Source: JBGTFE01 sp041747435
GTDB lineage: Bacteria > Acidobacteriota > Blastocatellia > Pyrinomonadales > Pyrinomonadaceae
Reading direction: 5' to 3'
DNA: 64,000 nucleotides
Assembly: GCA_041747435.1 (NCBI GenBank)
Contig: JBGTFE010000062.1
Coordinates: 5,167 to 69,166, forward strand
Below the pieces are notes generated by a model. The model saw only the letters and a program-made list of their open reading frames with translations. It ran no database searches and was not told the DNA's origin. A program made the translations under genes and the position numbers. Below, one piece after another: positions 32,031 through 40,761 of this stretch. Within the stretch, counting starts at the first letter, position 1; each line of letters opens with the position of its first letter.

Positions 32031-32327
32031 TTAAAAATGAGAGAGGTTCAAACCGGTGCGTTTTGCGAATTGATCAGCGAGCGAAAGTAAACCGGCGGAC
32101 GTTTCGTCACGCGTTAATTTTTCAAGGCGCCACATCGGAAGAAAGTAATCCTGCATCGGTAAATATTGCTCGCCTTTCGCGATCGCGCGTGTCCATTCGT
32201 CAAAATAGTGCAGATCGATTCCGCGAAGATAAACACCGGCGGCGCTAATTTCGTGCAATATGCCGAACAATTTTTCGCGCGGATCGCGCAGAATTACGAT
32301 GATGCTGTCGACGGATTCGATTTTCAT
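32031..32327 (-). CDS. Small protein of unknown function
   Basis: The 98-residue product has an alpha/beta look (VDSIIVILRDPREKLFGIL, then GVYLRGIDLHYFDEWTRAI) and a helical C-terminus. I do not recognise it. It is codon-usage consistent with its neighbours and stands alone between recA and the divergent SbcC-like gene, so it is likely real. No targeting signal. Confidence 0.6.
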   Translation of the reverse strand: MKIESVDSIIVILRDPREKLFGILHEISAAGVYLRGIDLHYFDEWTRAIAKGEQYLPMQDYFLPMWRLEKLTRDETSAGLLSLADQFAKRTGLNLSHF

Positions 32328-32437
32328 AGTTCGGGTTAAATGAATTTTGTCACAAAACGCGCCAATTTAAAACCGCATTGCCCGATTGGGCTGTTTGTTT
32401 CGCGGAAATTATTCTAAAATCTATAGAAAATCGATAA

Positions 32438-35092
32438 ATGCACATCACAAGGATCGAGCTCGAAAATATTAAATCTCACGCGCATTTTGAACACGAATTT
32501 CAGCGCGGAACAACGGCGATAACGGGCGAAAACGGCGCCGGAAAAACGACTTTGATCGAAGCTGTCGCTTGGACTTTGTTCGATCTGCTCGACTACAAAA
32601 AGCAGGATTTTCTTCGCCGCGGCGCAAAAAAAGGAAGCGCGCAAGTGACGTTCGAAAGCGGCAAGGACGAGCGCGAATATCTTGTCTATCGCGATACCGG
32701 TACAAGCTATTACATTTACGATCCGCGGCTCAAGATCAGAACGCACGAGAAAAAGGAAGAAGTTACGCGCTTTCTATGGGAACATCTCGGCGTCGAAGTC
32801 GGAACCGACCTGGACGCGCTTTTCAGGCGCGCGATCGGCGTTCCGCAGGGAACATTCACGGCGATTTTTTTAGAGACCGCCACCGAACGAAAGAAAGCTT
32901 TTGACAAGCTTTTGAAGGTCGAAGAATATCGGCAAGGCGCGGAAAAACTTCGTGAAACGGCGCGTTTTGTCGAGCAAAAAATAAACGCGGTCGCGCAAAA
33001 GATCGCTCGTGCCGAAGGCGAGCTTTTGCGTTTTCAGCAAATCGAAGACGAACTCAAAACCTACGAAAAACAAGCCGAAGAATTTTGCAAAACGATCGAA
33101 AGTTTGGAAAAAGCCGCAGCCGAAAAGACAAAAACCGTTGGAAAATTTGACGAGATCGAAGCAAAGACCAATGAGCTGAAAACCGCGCTTGAACGACTCA
33201 AAAGCGAAAATTCACGAAACGAGATCGTAGTAAATCAAAAGCAAACTGAGTTAAATCAGGCGCAGATCGCAGCGGAAAAGATAAAGTTGATCGAAGCCGA
33301 TTATAAAAAACACACCGCGGCGCTCGCGCATCTAAAGGAACTCGAGCAAGGGCGCATCGAACGCGACAAGTTAAACGTCGGGAAACAAAAGGTCGAAACC
33401 GCACTCGCGAACGTGCGCGCCGAGCAAAAATCGACGAGGGAAAATCTCGAGTTGGCTGGAAAGGCGCATCGCGATATTTCAACGCTTCAGCCGAAAGTCC
33501 GCGAGCAGGAAAAATTGGAACAGCGGCGCGAAACTTTGGTCAAGGAAATTCTCGAGCTGAAGTCGAAAGAAAAAGAGATCGGTAAACTTGACGAAAAACT
33601 CAGCCGCCTTCGCGAAAATTATAGAGCAAATCAGGCGCTGATCAAGGATGCCGAAGCGAAAACAGAAACGGCGAAGGCGTTTGAAGGTCTCATAAAGCGC
33701 GACACGGAAATCACTCGAAAAGTTACGCATCTTCGCGCCAAACTCGAACACGACGTGGAGTTTCAAAAACAGGTGAGAGACGGTTTATGTCCGGTTTTAT
33801 CGCAAAAATGTCTCAACATAAAGGATGGCGAAACGCTCGAAGGTTTTTTGCAAAAGCAGTTTTTTGAACTAAAAACGGAGATCGCGGCACTCGAAAGCGA
33901 ACAAAACGGACTCGCCCCGCAACTAAAGACTTCGCGCGATGCGGAAAAAGTTTTGGCAGCGCTTGAAACTTTGCAAAGCCGCGAAAAGGAGATTTCCGAA
34001 GACGGAAAACGGCTTAGCGAAGAAAAAGTGCTTTTGCAAAAAGAATTGGCAAATCTGTCGAAGTTGGAAACGGAATCGGCGGAAATCGACTCGAAGCTCA
34101 AAGTTTTAGACAATCCGAAAACTAAGATTCAGGCTTTTGAAAACGAGATCAAGCGCGAACCGCAGCTTAGAGAGAAAATGTCGGAGATCGAAAAAAATCT
34201 GGAGCGTTTGGAAAGCGATCTCAAAATGTTCGTCGAGCAGCTTGAAACTTACAAAGACCTCGACGCCGGGTGGAAGGAATTTTCGGAAATTCGCGAGCAA
34301 ACTTCCGAGGCGCATCGCGAGTTTATCGCGAATGAGAATCTGGCAAGATCGGTCCCGGAAAAAGAATCGGAACTCAAAAGCGCGAAGGCGGACACGGAAC
34401 GAATTGGAAAAGACGTCGAAAAAGCCGAAAGAGATTTCGCGGCGGCTGGCAAAGATTATGATCGCGAGCGCCACGCGCAAGAAAGATTCGCGTTGCTCGA
34501 AACGGAAAAGAATCTGGCGGAAACGCGCGCGAATTTTGCAAACATCGAGAAACGCATCGATGAATCGGCAAAGGAATTGAAGCGTTTGGACGAGGTCCGA
34601 AAACAAATGCAGACTGAATTTCTCGAAAAAGAGCGTTTGGAAAAGACAGCCGAAGCAACGGATTTTATACGCTCGACGCTGAAAGAAGCGGCGCCGCTGG
34701 TGGCGAGGAATTACGTATATCATGTTTCGCTCGAGGCGAATCAGATGTTTCGCGAAATCACCGGAAATGGGGAACGAACCTTGAAATGGACGGAAGATTA
34801 TGGCATCGAGCTTGAGGAAAATGGTTACGATCGACCTTTTTTGAGTCTTTCGGGCGGCGAACAGATGGCGGCGGCATTGTCGGTTCGGCTCGCGCTTTTA
34901 AAACAACTTTCCGATATTCGCCTCGCATTTTTTGACGAGCCGACGACAAATATGGACATCGAGCGACGCGAGAATTTCGCGATTCAAATCCGTCAAATTA
35001 AATACTTTGATCAATTATTTGTGATCTCGCATGACGACACTTTTGAAAATTACGTGGATCATGTTGTTACGATAGGAGCAAACCAAACATGA
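32438..35092 (+). CDS. SbcC/Rad50-like SMC-family ATPase
   Basis: The N-terminal Walker A (ITGENGAGKTTLIEAVAW) and C-terminal ABC signature (LSLSGGEQMAAALSVRL) with Walker B and D-loop (LAFFDEPTTNMD) flank about 650 residues of coiled coil. The apex near residue 450 reads GLCPVLSQKC, a C-x6-C variant of the CxxC zinc hook. Rad50/SbcC proteins process DNA ends with an Mre11/SbcD nuclease; no such gene is adjacent. It overlaps the downstream RNase H gene by 4 bp. 884 residues. Confidence 0.9.
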   Translation: MHITRIELENIKSHAHFEHEFQRGTTAITGENGAGKTTLIEAVAWTLFDLLDYKKQDFLRRGAKKGSAQVTFESGKDEREYLVYRDTGTSYYIYDPRLKIRTHEKKEEVTRFLWEHLGVEVGTDLDALFRRAIGVPQGTFTAIFLETATERKKAFDKLLKVEEYRQGAEKLRETARFVEQKINAVAQKIARAEGELLRFQQIEDELKTYEKQAEEFCKTIESLEKAAAEKTKTVGKFDEIEAKTNELKTALERLKSENSRNEIVVNQKQTELNQAQIAAEKIKLIEADYKKHTAALAHLKELEQGRIERDKLNVGKQKVETALANVRAEQKSTRENLELAGKAHRDISTLQPKVREQEKLEQRRETLVKEILELKSKEKEIGKLDEKLSRLRENYRANQALIKDAEAKTETAKAFEGLIKRDTEITRKVTHLRAKLEHDVEFQKQVRDGLCPVLSQKCLNIKDGETLEGFLQKQFFELKTEIAALESEQNGLAPQLKTSRDAEKVLAALETLQSREKEISEDGKRLSEEKVLLQKELANLSKLETESAEIDSKLKVLDNPKTKIQAFENEIKREPQLREKMSEIEKNLERLESDLKMFVEQLETYKDLDAGWKEFSEIREQTSEAHREFIANENLARSVPEKESELKSAKADTERIGKDVEKAERDFAAAGKDYDRERHAQERFALLETEKNLAETRANFANIEKRIDESAKELKRLDEVRKQMQTEFLEKERLEKTAEATDFIRSTLKEAAPLVARNYVYHVSLEANQMFREITGNGERTLKWTEDYGIELEENGYDRPFLSLSGGEQMAAALSVRLALLKQLSDIRLAFFDEPTTNMDIERRENFAIQIRQIKYFDQLFVISHDDTFENYVDHVVTIGANQT

Positions 35093-35547
35093 AAGAAGTA
35101 ACGATCGTCTGTGACGGTTCGAGTTTGGGAAACGGGCGCGGCACTACGCGCGCGGCGGCGGTTGCGGTGCTTGGTTATCGCGGATATTGGCGCGCTTTTA
35201 GCGAATATCTCGGAAATGCGACGAATCAGCAGGCGGAGATCGCGGCGGCGTGGGTCGGCTTAAAAACGCTGCGCGAGCCGTGCAGCGTAAGAATTCTCAC
35301 CGATTCGCGCTACGTCGTCGAAACGATGACGGGCAATTTTCGTAAAAAAGCGAATCTCGATTGGTGGGCGAAACTTGAGAAAGCCGCCGGTAAACATCAA
35401 ATAAAATGGGAATGGACACGCGGACACGCGGGGCATGAAATTCAGGAAATCGCCGATACGATCGCGCGGAAAACCGCAATGCTCGGACGCGTTGACGAAG
35501 ATCTTTTGGATGAAGCCGTCGCCGCAATCGGGATCAAGGAAATATGA
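35089..35547 (+). CDS. RNase H family protein
   Basis: The 152-residue product has the RNase HI fold. Acidic active-site positions can be aligned in VCDGSSLGNG (Asp), QAEIAAAWVGL (Glu), LTDSRYVVET (Asp) and EIADTIARKTA (Asp), with the His-bearing WTRGHAGH loop between. It hydrolyses RNA in RNA-DNA hybrids. Translationally coupled to the SbcC-like gene (ATGA overlap), suggesting joint action on hybrid or damaged DNA. There is no hybrid-binding N-terminal domain. Confidence 0.88.
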   Translation: MKEVTIVCDGSSLGNGRGTTRAAAVAVLGYRGYWRAFSEYLGNATNQQAEIAAAWVGLKTLREPCSVRILTDSRYVVETMTGNFRKKANLDWWAKLEKAAGKHQIKWEWTRGHAGHEIQEIADTIARKTAMLGRVDEDLLDEAVAAIGIKEI

Positions 35548-37592
35548 AACGCACAGGCGCGAAGCCGCCGAGAAAGAAAATTTACAGGGATCGACAGTAT
35601 AAACAAGATCATTTGTTTTATCCCTGTTTGAAAATTTCTTTGCGTCTCTGCGTCTTTGCGTTAATGATTTTGATCTGCTTTTCGCTTGCTTCTGCGCAAA
35701 AACGAAACGCGCTTGGCTGGATCTGGCAAAACCCTTTGCCGCAGGGAAATCCGCTTTACTCGATCCATTTTATAAAAGATAAGCAAACCGGTTTTGCCGT
35801 CGGCGCGGACGCGGCGATCCTTTCAACTTCCGACGGCGGTTTTAATTGGAAACGACAGCTTTCCCCGATCGATGGGATGCTTTACGGCGTTTTTGTTAAA
35901 GATCGAAAAAACGCGCTGATCGTCGGCGCGCGCGGGCTGATACTTTCGACGGACGACGGCGGAAAGGATTGGAAAAGGATAGAAACTCAAATCAAAGATC
36001 ATTTTTACGGCGTCGCCTTAACCGGCGAAAATCTGCAAACCGGTTGGACGGTCGGAACTTACGGGCGAATTTTGAAAACGTCCGACGGCGGTTTGACGTG
36101 GAAAACTCAACACGCGGAAACGACGGAACACCTTTCGAAAATCGCAGCTTTTGACGCCGAAAAAGCAGCAATCGTCGGGCAAAGCGGCGCGATTTTGACG
36201 ACCAAAAACGGCGGCGAAACATGGAAATCGGATAAACCCTGCGGAAGTGTCGAGATCACAAATTCGGCGTATCTTTCGTCGGAAAAAATCGTCGCGGTCG
36301 GCTCCGGCGGTTGTATCGTCCGAAGTGACGACGCGGGAGAAACTTGGGCGAAAATTGATGTTTTCAGCCGCGCGGATTTTCTTTCATTGAGTTTTTCCGA
36401 TGCGAAAAATGGTTCGACGACCGATTCGAACGGCATGGCATGGCTTACCGGCGACGCCGGAAATACGTGGCTTCCATTTAATATTCGGACAAATCCGAAG
36501 CTCGTTTCACTATTTTTTGCAGACCAATTTACGGGTTGGGCGGTCGGCGAAAGCGGCTTGATCGTCCGCACCGACGACGGCGGTTACAGCTGGCAGCGCC
36601 TGAGTGAAGGCGGACGCGAAGACATCAACGATCTGTTCTTTTTTTCGGATGAGATCGGCGTTTCGATCGGCTCGCGCGGCAAAATTTGGCTGACGAACGA
36701 CGGCGGAAGACTCTGGCTTCCGGTTTTTTCCGAGGTTGCGGAAAATTTGAACGCGCTTTCCTTTTTCGACGATCAAAAAGGCTGGATCGCCGGCGACAAA
36801 GGCGCGATCTTGCGCACGGTGAACGGCGGCGCGAGCTGGGGAAAAGGTATTTCAGGCGTCACCGAAGATCTGCTGGGCATTTATTTTATCGACGAAAGAA
36901 CGGGCGTCGCGGTCGGCGCAAACGGAATGATCGTGCGGTCGAAATCGGGCGGCGCATATTGGGAGCAGATCGAATCCGGAACGCGCGGTTGGCTCGAAGA
37001 TGTAGGATTTTTTGACGCAAAACGCGGCGTTGTTATCGGCGACAAAGGCACGATCCTTTTGACCACGGACGGCGGTTTAACGTGGCGAAAAGTCAAAACG
37101 AACTTGCGCGAAAATCTGTACGCGCTGAGCATATACGATGAGAAGATCGGTTTCACCGTCGGCGCTAACGGCACAATTCTAAAAACGATAGATGGCGGCG
37201 AAACGTGGGTCGATCAGGAGCCGCCCGCGCCGATAAATTTTTATGCGATAACGGCTTATGCCAAAAACGAAGCGCTTGCGGTCGGCGAGTTGGGCACGGT
37301 TTTGCTCACAAGAGACGGCGGCAAAAAATGGGAAATCCAGCCGAATGTGACGAGCAATTCTTTGCAGGCGATCGTTTATCGCGGCGGAACCGACCTTTGG
37401 GTTGCCGGGCGCGGCGGGGCGATCCTAAAACGTTCGGAACCGCTTTCGACGCTCGAGTGGACTTCGACAAAAGTGGCGCCGGTGCTGCGAAATAATTCAA
37501 AAACCAAACCAAAAACGCGCCAGCCGCTGTTGACGATTACGGACGACGGCGACATTCCGATCGCTACACCACCGGCGAAAAAGGAGAATTGA
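35544..37592 (+). CDS. Secreted Ycf48/HCF136-like beta-propeller protein
   Basis: The frame opens with an ATGA overlap to the RNase H gene. The signal peptide (LRLCVFALMILICFSLASAQ) sits at residues 33-52 and is partly encoded by a repeat patch. The rest is about a dozen units with the pattern VGxxGxILxTxDGGxxW, as in Ycf48 and BNR-like propellers, making two propeller domains. In phototrophs Ycf48 assists photosystem assembly. In this heterotroph-like context it is a general extracytoplasmic scaffold. 682 residues; the end overlaps prmA convergently by 29 bp. Confidence 0.85.
   Translation: MKRTGAKPPRKKIYRDRQYKQDHLFYPCLKISLRLCVFALMILICFSLASAQKRNALGWIWQNPLPQGNPLYSIHFIKDKQTGFAVGADAAILSTSDGGFNWKRQLSPIDGMLYGVFVKDRKNALIVGARGLILSTDDGGKDWKRIETQIKDHFYGVALTGENLQTGWTVGTYGRILKTSDGGLTWKTQHAETTEHLSKIAAFDAEKAAIVGQSGAILTTKNGGETWKSDKPCGSVEITNSAYLSSEKIVAVGSGGCIVRSDDAGETWAKIDVFSRADFLSLSFSDAKNGSTTDSNGMAWLTGDAGNTWLPFNIRTNPKLVSLFFADQFTGWAVGESGLIVRTDDGGYSWQRLSEGGREDINDLFFFSDEIGVSIGSRGKIWLTNDGGRLWLPVFSEVAENLNALSFFDDQKGWIAGDKGAILRTVNGGASWGKGISGVTEDLLGIYFIDERTGVAVGANGMIVRSKSGGAYWEQIESGTRGWLEDVGFFDAKRGVVIGDKGTILLTTDGGLTWRKVKTNLRENLYALSIYDEKIGFTVGANGTILKTIDGGETWVDQEPPAPINFYAITAYAKNEALAVGELGTVLLTRDGGKKWEIQPNVTSNSLQAIVYRGGTDLWVAGRGGAILKRSEPLSTLEWTSTKVAPVLRNNSKTKPKTRQPLLTITDDGDIPIATPPAKKEN
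35584..35661. repeat. Repeat patch at the start of the Ycf48-like gene
   Basis: An inverted repeat (ACAGGGAT at 35584-35591, ATCCCTGT at 35620-35627) similar to the element at 58036-58093 is followed by a short direct repeat, TTTGCGTCTCTGCGTCTTTGCG (shown in two halves: TTTGCGTCTC and TGCGTCTTTGCG). Both lie within the open frame of the next gene. Confidence 0.65.
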
Positions 37593-38457
37593 TCGAGACC
37601 GAAATCCATTCACCGTCCGTTTCGATCTTAAAACCCTCGATCTGATTTTTTTTCAATTCCGAAACGATCAAGCCTTCCTGCTCTTTTAATATTCCGGAAA
37701 GAACCAAAACACTTTTTGTTTTTTGGATGAGAAGCGGAAGCAACGGAACGATAACGTCCGCGGTCAGGTTTGCGCAGATAAAATCGAATTCGGGCGTTGT
37801 TTCGGAAATCGAGCCGACCGTAAAATCGATAACATCTGAGATGCAGTTTAAATCAGCATTTTCACGCGCGATCTTTATTGAATTTTCATCGGTATCGCAG
37901 GCGGCAGTTCGGAATTTGGATTCCGAAATCCCGAATTTCGCGCCGGCGATCGCAAGAATTCCGGTTCCGGTTCCGACGTCGAGAAAACTCATTCCGCTGC
38001 GATAATTTTCTTCGATCGCTTTCAGACAAAGGCGCGTTGTTTCGTGTGTTCCGGTGCCAAACGCCATTCCGGGTTCGATCCGAATGACGATTTTTTCGCG
38101 CGGTTCGATGTTTTCCCAGGTCGGCGCAACTATAAATTTTGCGGTTTCAGTCGGCTTCCAATGTTTTTTCCATTCCGCAAGCCAATCCCTATCTTCGACC
38201 GTGAACCGCGAGATCTTTTTGACAGCGCTTTCTGAATTTCCATAAATACGAAGAGCCGCATTTAGGTCGCTCCGCAAATTCTTTTCCGCGGGCGGTTCGG
38301 TAAAATAGCCGATGACGGTTACGTTCTCGCTTTCGTTTTTGCCAAAAAGGTTGATTTCCGTGCCGATCGAAGCTAATTCATTGAGCGCAAATTCAACCGC
38401 TTCAACTGCTTCGGCACGCACTTCGATTTGCACCGAATGCCAAATCTTTTGTTTCAT
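37564..38457 (-). CDS. prmA: Ribosomal protein L11 methyltransferase
   Basis: Start at MKQKIWHSVQIEV (38457). After the N-terminal substrate domain, the SAM site FLDVGTGTGILAIAGAKFG, the acidic CDTDENSIKIA and the catalytic-loop region FICANLTADVIVPLLP are typical of PrmA. It trimethylates ribosomal protein L11. 297 residues. A single gene, convergent with the Ycf48-like gene. Confidence 0.93.
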   Translation of the reverse strand: MKQKIWHSVQIEVRAEAVEAVEFALNELASIGTEINLFGKNESENVTVIGYFTEPPAEKNLRSDLNAALRIYGNSESAVKKISRFTVEDRDWLAEWKKHWKPTETAKFIVAPTWENIEPREKIVIRIEPGMAFGTGTHETTRLCLKAIEENYRSGMSFLDVGTGTGILAIAGAKFGISESKFRTAACDTDENSIKIARENADLNCISDVIDFTVGSISETTPEFDFICANLTADVIVPLLPLLIQKTKSVLVLSGILKEQEGLIVSELKKNQIEGFKIETDGEWISVSINSPFSPVV

Positions 38458-38535
38458 GCTCACACTTAAAAATAAAAAAAATTCGACCGTCCGTAAAGAC
38501 AATCGAATTTTTTTGTCTAATGCTGAAAAATGATC

Positions 38536-39558
38536 TTAGCCTTTTTTCCCGCCGCCTTTGCCGCCGCCTTTGTTTCCGTCTGACTTATTCTGTTTTCCGC
38601 CGCCGGAATCTTTCTCAGACTTTTGCGGTTTCGCATTCGGTTTTTCTATCTTCATCGACTTTGGCGAATCATCCTCGCGTTTGTTCGGTTTATCCCATTT
38701 ATTCGGATTTCCTTTTGATCGATCTTCAGACCGGTTCGGCTTCCCTTTCTCGACCGGGACAAACGCGGGTCTGTTGGGATTATTTCTTCTAAATTCGATC
38801 TGTTCCTTTGTCGGCTTCGCTAGTTTGGCATAGATCTTATCCAACGATTTACCGTTGTACGGCGATTTTATTTTAATTTGCGTCATCGCCGGGTTAGTTT
38901 TGATAAAAACCGGCGCGGCATAATATTGTTCGATTCTAGAACGATAAACCGGCGTTTCAACTACTCGATAAACTTCGTAAGAGTCTGGATAGTTGTTGTA
39001 ATAATACGGCGAGCGATAATAACTATCGCGATCATTGAACACCCAGTTTACGATCGGCAGACTTCGATCGACCCAATTTGTTTCGTAATAATTGTCGTCG
39101 CCGTAAATCTGATCGTTACCATACAATAAAACCCTTGAGCCGCGATCATCGCGGCTTTGGCGGTTAAAAATTAGGTTTGCAATTTCCTGTATTTCGTTGG
39201 GACCGAACATGCTGAACAGCGAAAATCCGCGTTGGTTGTCGTCGCGGTCGTCAAATTCGCGGACGCTGATATAATCGGTGTAGCCGTCACCGTTTAGATC
39301 AAGATTATTCACGCCGTCCGTCGAATTCAATAAATATTCAAAATCCTCGGCGTCGTCAGCCTTTTCAAGCAGACCGCCTATCGCCTGTAAATCAAGATTC
39401 TCTTTCGCCCAACCACCTTCAGCGGAAATTCCGTCCGTTTCTGCTGCGTCGTTTGGATAGGGATTAGTGTCGGCGGTTTTATCCGATGGGCTCAAATTGC
39501 AAGCCGTAAAAAATAAGCTGACCGTAAAAGTTATTAAAGATAATTTAAAAAATTTCAT
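38536..39558 (-). CDS. Lipoprotein of unknown function with basic low-complexity tail
   Basis: Start at MKFFKLSLITF (39558), 13 bp after AAGGA. The lipobox FFTAC makes it a lipoprotein. Residues 60-110 include an EF-hand-like turn, LDLNGDGYTDYISVREF. The middle is very Tyr/Asn/Asp-rich, and the last 90 residues are Lys/Asn/Gly repeats ending GGGKGGGKKG. I recognise no named family. The basic tail could bind polyanions. 340 residues; single gene. Confidence 0.75.
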   Translation of the reverse strand: MKFFKLSLITFTVSLFFTACNLSPSDKTADTNPYPNDAAETDGISAEGGWAKENLDLQAIGGLLEKADDAEDFEYLLNSTDGVNNLDLNGDGYTDYISVREFDDRDDNQRGFSLFSMFGPNEIQEIANLIFNRQSRDDRGSRVLLYGNDQIYGDDNYYETNWVDRSLPIVNWVFNDRDSYYRSPYYYNNYPDSYEVYRVVETPVYRSRIEQYYAAPVFIKTNPAMTQIKIKSPYNGKSLDKIYAKLAKPTKEQIEFRRNNPNRPAFVPVEKGKPNRSEDRSKGNPNKWDKPNKREDDSPKSMKIEKPNAKPQKSEKDSGGGKQNKSDGNKGGGKGGGKKG

Positions 39559-39570
39559 ATATTTGTCCAT

Positions 39571-39852
39571 TCCTTGTTTCTCTCAATTTTTTAGTTTAAA
39601 GAATTAACAGCGCTTGTCGGTGCGACAACACGCTTATAAATGCTTTATTTCTCAACTCAGGTTGAAAGTGCAATTCATATGCCGTGGAATCGTTAGGTAG
39701 TAGGTAAACTCAAGGGAAATAGACGCTTATATTTCTCACAAATACTTTTATTATCAATATCACTTACTCTTACAGCACAATCCTGCCTTGTATCAGGGGC
39801 TTTCCGCTCATTTGGTGTATGAAAATAATGCGCGTCAATTTTATTTTGTTAA
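39571..39852. other. Gene-free interval of about 280 bp
   Basis: AT-rich intergenic sequence between era and the lipoprotein gene. I see no convincing hairpin, promoter pair or ORF beyond a possible short 3' region of era. Confidence 0.5.
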
Positions 39853-40752
39853 TTATTCGTTAATTCCGATTTCATTCAAGGTGCGTTCCTGATTGCGCCA
39901 ATCTTCGACGACTTTAACGAAAAGCTGGAGATAAACTTTTTTCCCGAGAAGATGTTCGATGTCGTGCCGCGCTTTTGTTCCGATGTCTTTAATTCTCGAG
40001 CCGCCTTTCCCGATGATGATTTTCTTTTGCGATGATCGTTCGACATAAATCGCACAGAAAATTTTCGGAACATTTGGATTCGATTCGTCAAATTTTTCGG
40101 TTACAACCGCCGTCACATAAGGAATTTCCTCGCCCGTTGTTTCGAGAATTTTTTCGCGCACCATTTCGGAAATCAGAGCATTTACGGATTGGTCGGTCAG
40201 CTCGTCATCGGCAAAGATCGGCGTGCCTTCGGGCAGATGTTTGGCGAGTTGGTTCAAAAAATTGTCTATCGCCTGACCTTTCAGCGCGGAAATCGGCACG
40301 ATTTCGGCGAAGTCATATTCTTTTGAGTAAAATTCCATCAGCGGGAAAAGCGCTGTTTTGTCTTTAACTTTATCAATTTTGTTGAGAACCAAAACAGCTT
40401 TTTTGCCTGACTGTTTGATCAGATCGAGCACAAATCTGTCGCCGTTTCCGGTTGAAACTGAAGCGTCGCGCAGCAGCACAACGAGATCGACCGAGAGAAT
40501 CGCATCGTGAACCGCCGACATCATTCGGCGATTGAGCAAATATCCGGGTTTGTGTACTCCGGGCGTATCGACGAAAACGATCTGCCCGTCGTCAAGCGTC
40601 ACGATTCCCTGAATTTTGTGCCGCGTCGTTTGAGGTTTGTTTGAAACGGCGGCGATCTTTTCACCGACGAGATGATTCAAAAGTGTTGATTTTCCGGCAT
40701 TCGGGCGACCGATGAGCGCGACATAACCGCTTCGGAAATTTTCAGAGGTCAT
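39853..40752 (-). CDS. era: GTPase Era
   Basis: G motifs GRPNAGKST, DTPGVHKPG and NKIDKVKD are followed by a KH domain (IIIGKGGSRIKDIGTKARHD). Era binds the 3' end of 16S rRNA and assists 30S assembly. 299 residues, usual length. It lies 9 bp behind the large TPR gene and is probably co-transcribed. Confidence 0.96.
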   Translation of the reverse strand: MTSENFRSGYVALIGRPNAGKSTLLNHLVGEKIAAVSNKPQTTRHKIQGIVTLDDGQIVFVDTPGVHKPGYLLNRRMMSAVHDAILSVDLVVLLRDASVSTGNGDRFVLDLIKQSGKKAVLVLNKIDKVKDKTALFPLMEFYSKEYDFAEIVPISALKGQAIDNFLNQLAKHLPEGTPIFADDELTDQSVNALISEMVREKILETTGEEIPYVTAVVTEKFDESNPNVPKIFCAIYVERSSQKKIIIGKGGSRIKDIGTKARHDIEHLLGKKVYLQLFVKVVEDWRNQERTLNEIGINE

Positions 40753-40761
40753 AACAAGATT

